From: an uncultured Lactobacillus sp.
GTDB taxonomy: Bacteria > Bacillota > Bacilli > Lactobacillales > Lactobacillaceae
Assembly: GCF_902491705.1 (NCBI RefSeq)
Contig: NZ_CABUIW010000039.1
Span: 1 to 20,164 of the forward strand
Reading direction: 5' to 3'
Length of the DNA: 20,164 nucleotides
The notes below the pieces were generated by a model that saw only the letters and a list, made by a program, of their open reading frames with translations, was not told the DNA's origin and searched no databases. Below, in pieces: positions 14,746-20,164 of the stretch. The first letter of the stretch is position 1. The number at the start of each line of letters is the position of its first letter. The position numbers were made by a program, and so were the translations under genes.

Positions 14746-15701
14746 AAGACTTCTGGGATAAACGTTGGTTTGTTAGAGTGGTCTCACTGCTATTTGCAAT
14801 TTTATTGGTAGTATATATTGATTCAACCCAAACTGGTTTTGTAACGCAGAGTGAATCTAAAAAGACAAGACAAATGGCTAATGAAACTCAAACCATTAGC
14901 GTACCTTTGCAGGTTTCAATTAATACTGACAAGTATTATGTTGTCGGCTATCCAGAAAAAGTGAAGATCACTTTGGAAGGCTCAAATGCATTGGTTACTT
15001 CAACAGTTAATACACAAAGTTTCAGAGCTTATATTGATTTAACTCATAGAAAAATAGGTAAACAGACGGTTAAGGTGCAAGTTACTGGACTTAACAGCCA
15101 GTTGTCATATACGATTAATCCGGCAACGGTGAATGTCGATATTGAACGGAGAAAATCCCGTACCATGCCTGTTCAAATAGAGTATAATAAAAATGCTGTT
15201 GCAAATGGATATAATATTGGGACAGCCACAGTTGATCCACAAAAAGTTGAAGTTACGGGTGCTAAGGGCGAAGTAAATCAAATTGATCAAATTGTTGCTA
15301 AGCTTCCGCTCCCTAATGGCATTAATCACTCTTATCAAAGACAAGTGATCTTGGTAGCTGAAGATAGCAAGGGAAGACAGCTCAATGCTGTTATTACTCC
15401 TTCTACTGCAAATGTAAAGCTTCCTATTTCACTGTCGAAGAAAACTGTGAAGTTGAATTTAAGGCCAAAAAATGAAAAGAATAATAAGGTCTATTCAGTA
15501 ACAGCGAAAAATGATCAAATAACTTTATATGGGCAGAAATCTGTTTTAGCAAAAATTAAACAGTTAAATGTGGATGTAGATTTAAAGGATATTAATTCCT
15601 CGACTGTAAGAAACTATCCTTTAGTATTACCTAGAGGTGTTGCTAGAGCTGATCCTGCAGAAGTGCAAATATCCATTAAAGTGAAAAACTCAAGCAATTA
15701 A
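14742..15701 (+). CDS. cdaR: CdaA regulatory protein CdaR (YbbR-domain protein)
   Basis: A single-pass membrane protein of 319 residues. A transmembrane segment at about 10-27 (FVRVVSLLFAILLVVYID) is followed by an extracellular region of repeated YbbR beta domains. The recurrent pattern is a stretch of the type PVQIEYNKNAVANGYNIG followed by a VTGAKG- or LYGQK-like turn. CdaR interacts with CdaA on the outer face of the membrane in related bacteria. ATG 14742 overlaps the cdaA stop (ATGA). The ribosome binding site is weak (GGGG about nine bases upstream), so translation probably depends on coupling. A TTG at 14721 in frame is possible but less likely. Confidence 0.92.
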   Translation: MKDFWDKRWFVRVVSLLFAILLVVYIDSTQTGFVTQSESKKTRQMANETQTISVPLQVSINTDKYYVVGYPEKVKITLEGSNALVTSTVNTQSFRAYIDLTHRKIGKQTVKVQVTGLNSQLSYTINPATVNVDIERRKSRTMPVQIEYNKNAVANGYNIGTATVDPQKVEVTGAKGEVNQIDQIVAKLPLPNGINHSYQRQVILVAEDSKGRQLNAVITPSTANVKLPISLSKKTVKLNLRPKNEKNNKVYSVTAKNDQITLYGQKSVLAKIKQLNVDVDLKDINSSTVRNYPLVLPRGVARADPAEVQISIKVKNSSN

Positions 15702-15728
15702 AAAATAGCAAGAAAGGTTGTTTATTAA

Positions 15729-17084
15729 ATGTTAAAATATTTCGGAACTGATGGTGTACGTGGTGTTGCTAACGCTGGCTTAACTCCAGAAATGGCTTTT
15801 AAATTAGGCCGTGATGGTGGTTATGTTTTAACTAAGAACAAAAAAGATGGCGAACAAGCTAAAGTTTTAGTTTCTCGTGATACTCGTATTTCTGGTCAAA
15901 TGCTTGAATACGCACTTATTTCAGGCCTTCTTTCAGTTGGTATTGAAGTACTTGAAGTCGGTGTAATTACCACTCCAGGTCTTTCATACTTAGTTCGTGC
16001 TCAAGGCGCAGATGCTGGTGTACAAATTTCAGCTTCACACAACCCAGTAGAAGACAATGGTATTAAGTTCTTTGGTAGCGACGGCTTAAAGCTTTCAGAT
16101 GAAATGGAAGGCGAAATCGAAAAATTAATCGATGCTAAAGAAGACAAGCTTCCTCGTCCATCTGCTGAAGGTTTGGGTACTGTTACTGACTTCCACGAAG
16201 GTAGTGCTAAGTACTTACAATTTATTGAAAATACCATTCCAGAAGATTTAGGTGGTATCAAGGTAGTTATTGACGGTGCTAACGGTGCTTCAAGTGCTCT
16301 TATTTCAAGATTGTTTGCTGACTGTGGCGTTGACTTTACCACTATTTACACCCATCCAAATGGTTTGAACATTAACGATCACTGTGGTGCTACTCATACT
16401 GAAAACTTGCAAAAAGAAGTTGTTAAGCAAGGTGCACAACTTGGTTTAGCCTTTGATGGGGATGCAGACCGTTGTATCGCTGTTGATGAAAATGGTAACG
16501 AAGTTGATGGTGACCACATTATGTACGTAATTGGTTCATACTTAGCTGAACATGGTCGTCTTAAGAAGGACACTATCGTTACTACTGTAATGAGTAACCT
16601 TGGCTTTACTAAGGCTTTGGAAAAAGAAGGCCTTAAGAATGTTCGTACTCAAGTTGGTGACCGTTACGTTTCAGAAGAAATGCGTGCACACGGCTACAAC
16701 CTTGGTGGTGAACAATCAGGTCACGTTATTATGAGCGACTACCACAACACTGGTGACGGTATGCTTACTGGTCTTCACTTAATGTTAGTTATGAAGAAGA
16801 CTGGCAAGTCATTAAGTGAACTTTTGAAAGATTTCAAGGATTACCCACAATGCTTAGTTAACGTTCCAGTTGCTGACAAGAAGAGCTGGAAAGAACACCA
16901 ACCAATTCTTGATGCAATTGCTGAAGTAGAAAAAGATATGGATGGCAATGGTCGTGTCCTTGTTCGTCCTTCAGGTACTCAAGATTTGCTTAGAGTTATG
17001 GCTGAAGGTCCAACTCAAGAAGAAACTGATGAATACGTAAACCGTATCGTTAAGGTTGTTGAAAAAGAAATGGGTACTAAATAA
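15729..17084 (+). CDS. glmM: Phosphoglucosamine mutase GlmM
   Basis: It converts glucosamine-6-phosphate to glucosamine-1-phosphate for UDP-GlcNAc synthesis. It is 451 residues with the four-domain phosphohexomutase fold. The phosphorylated Ser103 lies in SASHNP (101-106). The magnesium loop is DGDADR (243-248), sugar recognition GGEQSGH (326-332) and phosphate binding RPSGTQDLLRV (413-423). In the last motif most relatives have GTEP where this protein has GTQD; the rest of the motif is intact. AAAGG lies upstream of ATG 15729. Codon use is more biased than in cdaA/cdaR, pointing to higher expression. It ends the c-di-AMP/cell-wall operon and is followed by a terminator. Confidence 0.97.
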   Translation: MLKYFGTDGVRGVANAGLTPEMAFKLGRDGGYVLTKNKKDGEQAKVLVSRDTRISGQMLEYALISGLLSVGIEVLEVGVITTPGLSYLVRAQGADAGVQISASHNPVEDNGIKFFGSDGLKLSDEMEGEIEKLIDAKEDKLPRPSAEGLGTVTDFHEGSAKYLQFIENTIPEDLGGIKVVIDGANGASSALISRLFADCGVDFTTIYTHPNGLNINDHCGATHTENLQKEVVKQGAQLGLAFDGDADRCIAVDENGNEVDGDHIMYVIGSYLAEHGRLKKDTIVTTVMSNLGFTKALEKEGLKNVRTQVGDRYVSEEMRAHGYNLGGEQSGHVIMSDYHNTGDGMLTGLHLMLVMKKTGKSLSELLKDFKDYPQCLVNVPVADKKSWKEHQPILDAIAEVEKDMDGNGRVLVRPSGTQDLLRVMAEGPTQEETDEYVNRIVKVVEKEMGTK

Positions 17085-17105
17085 TTTAATAAAATACCTA
17101 TGAAT

Positions 17106-17135
17106 AAAAAGTCGTGAGTTAGCTCACGGCTTTTT
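17106..17135 (+). terminator. Terminator after glmM
   Basis: AAAAAGTCGTGAG (17106-17118) and CTCACGGCTTTTT (17123-17135) form a 13-pair stem with one G·U and a TTAG loop, ending in a T-run. The A-run on the left would also make it partly active on the minus strand. Confidence 0.85.
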
Positions 17136-17181
17136 GTATAATTAAAGTTGTACGATTTTAAAAGGTCGAGGGGGAATAAAA

Positions 17182-17997
17182 ATGGCAATAAAAATAATTG
17201 CAGTTGATTTGGACGGTACATTATTATCAAGTGGTAATACTATTTTGCCTGAGACAGAAAGAATGTTGCGAGTGGCATCCGAAAACGGCATTAAAGTCGT
17301 CCTAGCAACAGGTAGACCACTTTCAGGTGCCTTGCCATTTGCACAACAATTGGGATTGTCTGGCGATGATCAATATGCCATTGTGTTTAATGGAGCAGTG
17401 GTTCAAAGTCTTGCTGGTCGCGTATTAATGAGTCAAGAACTCAACTACCAGGACTTTAATAATATGCTTCGTTTCCAACGCTTAAGTCACGTTGATGTTC
17501 ATTTTGAAACTACTAAGTATTTCTTAACCTGCGACCATGATTTATCCATTCAAATGCAAATTAACGCGGCTTTGACTAACAATATTCTTAAGGTTAGAGA
17601 ACGTAAGGATATACCAAAAGATTTTACTTTCAATAAAGTTGGCTTTACGTCTGCTGAGAGTGATGATCAAGTTGAAAAATTATGGAATAACTTACCATCA
17701 TGGGCATTTGATTCATATGATATTGTACGAAGCTTTGATAGTATTATTGAATTAAATGCGTTAGGTGCATCAAAGGGCAATGCTTTAATGGATTTGGCAT
17801 CACGTCTTAAGGTTGAGCAAAAAGATGTAATGGTATTTGGCGATCAAGGTAACGATTTATCAATGTTTGAAAATCCTAACTTTAAAAAAATTGCGATGGG
17901 TAATGCTATTGAAGCAATTAAAGAAAAAGCCGATTATGTGACTGATGATAATGATCATAACGGAATTGCTAAGGCACTTAAAAAGTTCGTATTATAA
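17182..17997 (+). CDS. Cof-type HAD-superfamily phosphatase (tandem copy 1)
   Basis: A predicted cytoplasmic phosphatase of 271 residues in the YidA/Cof subfamily. Motif I is DLDGTLL (9-15), motif II Thr43 in ATGRP, motif III Lys198 in ASKGNAL, and motif IV GDQGND (220-225). A C2 cap lies between motifs II and III. GAGGGGGA precedes ATG 17182. A TATAAT at 17137-17142, just behind the glmM terminator, could be its -10 box, but no clear -35 is seen. The next gene, nine bases downstream, is a clear paralogue with the same motif layout. The substrate is unknown; family members act on sugar phosphates. Confidence 0.92.
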   Translation: MAIKIIAVDLDGTLLSSGNTILPETERMLRVASENGIKVVLATGRPLSGALPFAQQLGLSGDDQYAIVFNGAVVQSLAGRVLMSQELNYQDFNNMLRFQRLSHVDVHFETTKYFLTCDHDLSIQMQINAALTNNILKVRERKDIPKDFTFNKVGFTSAESDDQVEKLWNNLPSWAFDSYDIVRSFDSIIELNALGASKGNALMDLASRLKVEQKDVMVFGDQGNDLSMFENPNFKKIAMGNAIEAIKEKADYVTDDNDHNGIAKALKKFVL

Positions 17998-18006
17998 GGA
18001 AAAACA

Positions 18007-18813
18007 ATGATTAAATTAATTGCAGTCGATATGGACGGCACACTTTTACAATCGAATAATCAAATTGGTGAAGAAACAAAAAAAGCTCTAAAAAAAGCAA
18101 ACGAGCAAGGTATAAAAATTGTACCGGCATCTGGTAGACCATTGCCTGGGGTTATTCCCTACATGGAAGAATTAGGAATTAGCGGCAATGACAACTATGC
18201 AGTACTTTATAACGGCGGATTAGTACAATCTATTTCTGGTAATGTCTTAATTAGCCACCAATTTAACTATGATGAATTTAGAAAATTTGTGCAGCTACAA
18301 AAGCAAAATCCAGGTGTTAACCTTCATTTTATGAAAGAACATGATTATTGGACCTTAGATAGAAGATTGACTACTAAGATGGCAAGAATGTCCGCTGTTA
18401 GTGGTGCTCCTTTTGTAGTTAAGGATTTTGATGAAATACCTGAAGATTTTCAATTTATTAAGGCTGAATACACAGGACCAGAAGATAAAATAGATCAATT
18501 GGAAAAGAATATTCCTGATTGGCTTAAAGATTATAATGTTGCTCGCAGTGATCCAATGATTTTGGAAATTAATAAACTTGATGCCTCAAAAGGAAAAGGT
18601 ATTCATCAATTAGCACAAAAATTAGGTCTTCACGATGATGAAGTCATGATTTTTGGTGATCAAGGCAACGATATGTCAATGTTTCAAAATTCAGATTTTC
18701 ATAAAGTAGCAATGGGTAATGCTATTGATGCAATTAAAGCGAAGGCTGATTTTGTAACTAAAACTAATGATGAAGCTGGTATAGCCTACGCAATCGATAA
18801 ATTTATTTTTTAA
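18007..18813 (+). CDS. Cof-type HAD-superfamily phosphatase (tandem copy 2)
   Basis: The paralogue of the preceding gene, 268 residues, alignable along its whole length. Motif I is DMDGTLL (8-14), motif II Ser42 in ASGRP (Thr in copy 1), motif III Lys195 in ASKGKGI, and motif IV GDQGND (217-222). The motif II change from Thr to Ser is allowed in HAD enzymes. The cap regions differ more than the cores, as expected if the substrates diverged. AAGGA at the end of copy 1 overlaps its stop codon and serves as ribosome binding site, so the two are co-transcribed. No terminator follows before the next gene. Confidence 0.92.
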   Translation: MIKLIAVDMDGTLLQSNNQIGEETKKALKKANEQGIKIVPASGRPLPGVIPYMEELGISGNDNYAVLYNGGLVQSISGNVLISHQFNYDEFRKFVQLQKQNPGVNLHFMKEHDYWTLDRRLTTKMARMSAVSGAPFVVKDFDEIPEDFQFIKAEYTGPEDKIDQLEKNIPDWLKDYNVARSDPMILEINKLDASKGKGIHQLAQKLGLHDDEVMIFGDQGNDMSMFQNSDFHKVAMGNAIDAIKAKADFVTKTNDEAGIAYAIDKFIF

Positions 18814-18833
18814 ATGTTAGAAAAGAACATTAG

Positions 18834-19556
18834 ATGAAGAATATAAAACAAATTATTTTGCGTGTACTTATGATAATCTGTACGGCAATTTCCTTTTTCT
18901 TATTATTAACGAGCGTAATCAGTTTAAAAATCAATGATACGCAGGCAATGGGAAAGGAAGTCATTAATCGAGTTGTAGCTGATTCAGACAACCCCAATTT
19001 AAAAGCTGGAGTCAAGTTTTTGGAGGCATCTGGATTAGAGCAGACTCTGTTAAAACAACTGCCTAAAAAGTATAAAGTTGAAATGTCTTATGCAGATTTG
19101 TATCTAGCATGCGAAAAATATAATGATAAAGGTAAATTGACACCTAAAGATCTTAATTTATCTAGTAAAACCAAACTAGAAGAAATTATTAATGAATATA
19201 TGGTTAAGCAAATTAATCATAAATTGAAAGAAAGATCAGATGAGGTTTACCACGCGATCTCCATTTACGAGTACTCAATCTTTGCAGTTGCTTTATTGTT
19301 CTTGTTAGCTGCGATTTTGATTATTTTTGGTCGAGCCTCTGCTTCGATCCCATTAGCGATTGCGTCAATAGGATCATTTATGGCTTTATGGATTGCCGCA
19401 AATGAAGTTACTACAGTTTTACAAGCCAATGTGTATAGTGGTATCAGGGTAACCTTGTCCCAAGGTGTATGGATTGGTTTGATAGTTGGGTTAGCAACTA
19501 CAATAGTTTGGCCGATTCTTTTAAAATTAACGAAAGAAGTTAAAGGTAAGAAATGA
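18834..19556 (+). CDS. Membrane protein of unknown function with four predicted transmembrane segments
   Basis: I do not recognise a family for this protein of 240 residues. One transmembrane segment lies near the N-terminus (about 7-31). A soluble, charged, mostly helical region (about 32-143) follows, probably outside the cell. Three more hydrophobic segments are at about 146-166, 171-197 and 211-231, and the end is lysine-rich (KEVKGKK). The region between the first two segments contains paired lysine/glutamate-rich helices. The ribosome binding site is weak (AAAAGA about nine bases upstream). Its stop codon overlaps the start of the phosphatase gene (ATGA), so the two are translationally coupled and may act together. 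Confidence 0.8.
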   Translation: MKNIKQIILRVLMIICTAISFFLLLTSVISLKINDTQAMGKEVINRVVADSDNPNLKAGVKFLEASGLEQTLLKQLPKKYKVEMSYADLYLACEKYNDKGKLTPKDLNLSSKTKLEEIINEYMVKQINHKLKERSDEVYHAISIYEYSIFAVALLFLLAAILIIFGRASASIPLAIASIGSFMALWIAANEVTTVLQANVYSGIRVTLSQGVWIGLIVGLATTIVWPILLKLTKEVKGKK

Positions 19557-20014
19557 AGAAAATTCTTTTTGTTTGTCATGGTAATATTTGTCGCTCACCT
19601 ATGGCAGAAGCTATCATGCAACATTTAATCAAGCAAAATGGTTTGGAGGATCAATACGTTGCTGAATCTAAGGCAACAACTCAAGATGCCTTAGGAAGAG
19701 GAATTGATCCACGAGCTCAACGAGAACTTGAAAAAAATAAAATGCCATATGACCGCGGACACCGCGCAAGTCAAATGACAGCTAAAGATTATGATGAATA
19801 TGAATATTTAATTTGTATGGATGAAGAGAACTTCTCCGATATGAATCGAATTACTGGTGGGGATGCTCAAAGAAAAGAGCATAAATTATTAGAATTTGCC
19901 GGTTCATATGATGATGTGGATGATCCTTGGTATACTAATGATTTTGATACAGCCTATCAAGAAATTTATCGTGGCTGTGAAGGGTTAATCAAAAAATTAA
20001 AAGAAGAGAAGTAG
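19553..20014 (+). CDS. Low-molecular-weight protein-tyrosine-phosphatase
   Basis: A cytoplasmic phosphatase of 153 residues. The P-loop C-X5-R-S is CHGNICRS (8-15), with nucleophile Cys8 and Arg14. The general acid is Asp124 in DDPWYT (123-128). Full length for the family. In Gram-positive bacteria such enzymes dephosphorylate tyrosine-phosphorylated proteins, for example in polysaccharide export control or stress, but no tyrosine kinase or capsule gene is present here. The start overlaps the membrane-protein stop by four bases. An IS3-family element begins six bases after its stop codon, and no terminator remains between them. Confidence 0.95.
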   Translation: MKKILFVCHGNICRSPMAEAIMQHLIKQNGLEDQYVAESKATTQDALGRGIDPRAQRELEKNKMPYDRGHRASQMTAKDYDEYEYLICMDEENFSDMNRITGGDAQRKEHKLLEFAGSYDDVDDPWYTNDFDTAYQEIYRGCEGLIKKLKEEK

Positions 20015-20020
20015 AAAAAC

Positions 20021-20164
20021 TGAAGTGGGACCTAAAAAGTAGACATTTTAAAACATAGGATTAATAGAGGCTTGATTCCGATATTCTTTCGGAGTTAAGC
20101 CTTTTAATCTGCTCTTTATCCTTTCTTCGTTATAGTATTTGATATATTCCTCTATAGCTTGAGC
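20021..20164 (-). mobile_element. IS3-family insertion sequence, right end (partial)
   Basis: The element starts with TGAAGTGGGACC at 20021. The first 25 bases (20021-20045) resemble the inverted copy at 42-66 (21 of 25 identical). A transposase end on the minus strand lies directly inside it. The element runs off the window, so its left end and any target duplication are not seen. IS1223-type elements of lactobacilli are a plausible match from memory of the group, not verified. Confidence 0.8.
20048..20164 (-). CDS. IS3-family transposase (OrfB), C-terminal fragment
   Basis: The minus strand encodes the last 38 residues of an IS3-family integrase-type transposase, ending at TAA (20048-20050). 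It shows the diagnostic ending YYNEERIKSRLKGLTPKEYR, comparable to the YN-x-ER-I...L...P-x-x-YR ending of IS150-group OrfB proteins. The DDE catalytic core lies outside the window, so activity cannot be judged. Confidence 0.85.
   Translation of the reverse strand, partial: AQAIEEYIKYYNEERIKSRLKGLTPKEYRNQASINPMF

Noticed and set aside
67..20020. The whole block as a composite transposon or genomic island
   Set aside because: The genes are core metabolic, cell-wall and repair genes with native codon use and conserved order. The flanking ends differ at 4 of 25 bases and probably belong to separate elements.

Overview
The window looks like a chromosomal segment of a low-GC lactic acid bacterium, most likely a Lactobacillus of the acidophilus/helveticus/crispatus group. 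The basis is A/T-rich intergenic DNA, strong AAGGAGG-type ribosome binding sites, the cggR-gap-pgk-tpiA block, PotABCD next to cdaA-cdaR-glmM, and IS3-family insertion sequence ends at both edges. The species cannot be fixed from the sequence alone. Apart from the edges, the content is core housekeeping DNA.

Layout. Positions 1-66 are the end of an insertion sequence. Positions 67-4508 hold the glycolytic cluster: cggR (repressor), gap, pgk and tpiA. It has one strong promoter upstream of cggR, a candidate CggR operator in the leader, a stem-loop across the cggR stop codon, an internal terminator between gap and pgk, and a final terminator after tpiA. Positions 4509-4799 carry no protein gene, but they have a sigma-A promoter, several hairpins and a strong terminator. 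I call this a candidate small RNA with a near-cre site upstream. Positions 4800-6208 (minus strand) hold a small tubby/LURP-one-like protein and a Cof-type HAD phosphatase. Divergent from these run ung, pta and tsaE (6276-8453). A bidirectional terminator separates tsaE from a convergent DEDDh exonuclease gene (8490-9023, minus). Divergent from that is murB (9126-10022), followed by a terminator that abuts the translationally coupled polyamine transporter operon potA-potB-potC-potD (10083-13864). Next come cdaA, cdaR and glmM (13903-17084) with a terminator. Two tandem paralogous HAD phosphatases (17182-18813), an unidentified four-segment membrane protein and a low-molecular-weight tyrosine phosphatase (18834-20014) follow. 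The right edge (20021-20164) is the 3' end of an IS3-family transposase on the minus strand.

How it works together. The glycolytic block supplies the triose-phosphate section of glycolysis under a sugar-phosphate-responsive repressor, and pta links acetyl-phosphate and acetyl-CoA. murB and glmM serve peptidoglycan precursor synthesis. CdaA/CdaR make and control the second messenger c-di-AMP next to GlmM, an arrangement conserved in Firmicutes. No defence system, prophage, CRISPR array or clearly novel multigene system is visible. The most interesting unexplained items are the candidate small RNA at about 4632-4799 and the layered RNA/DNA structure in the cggR leader.
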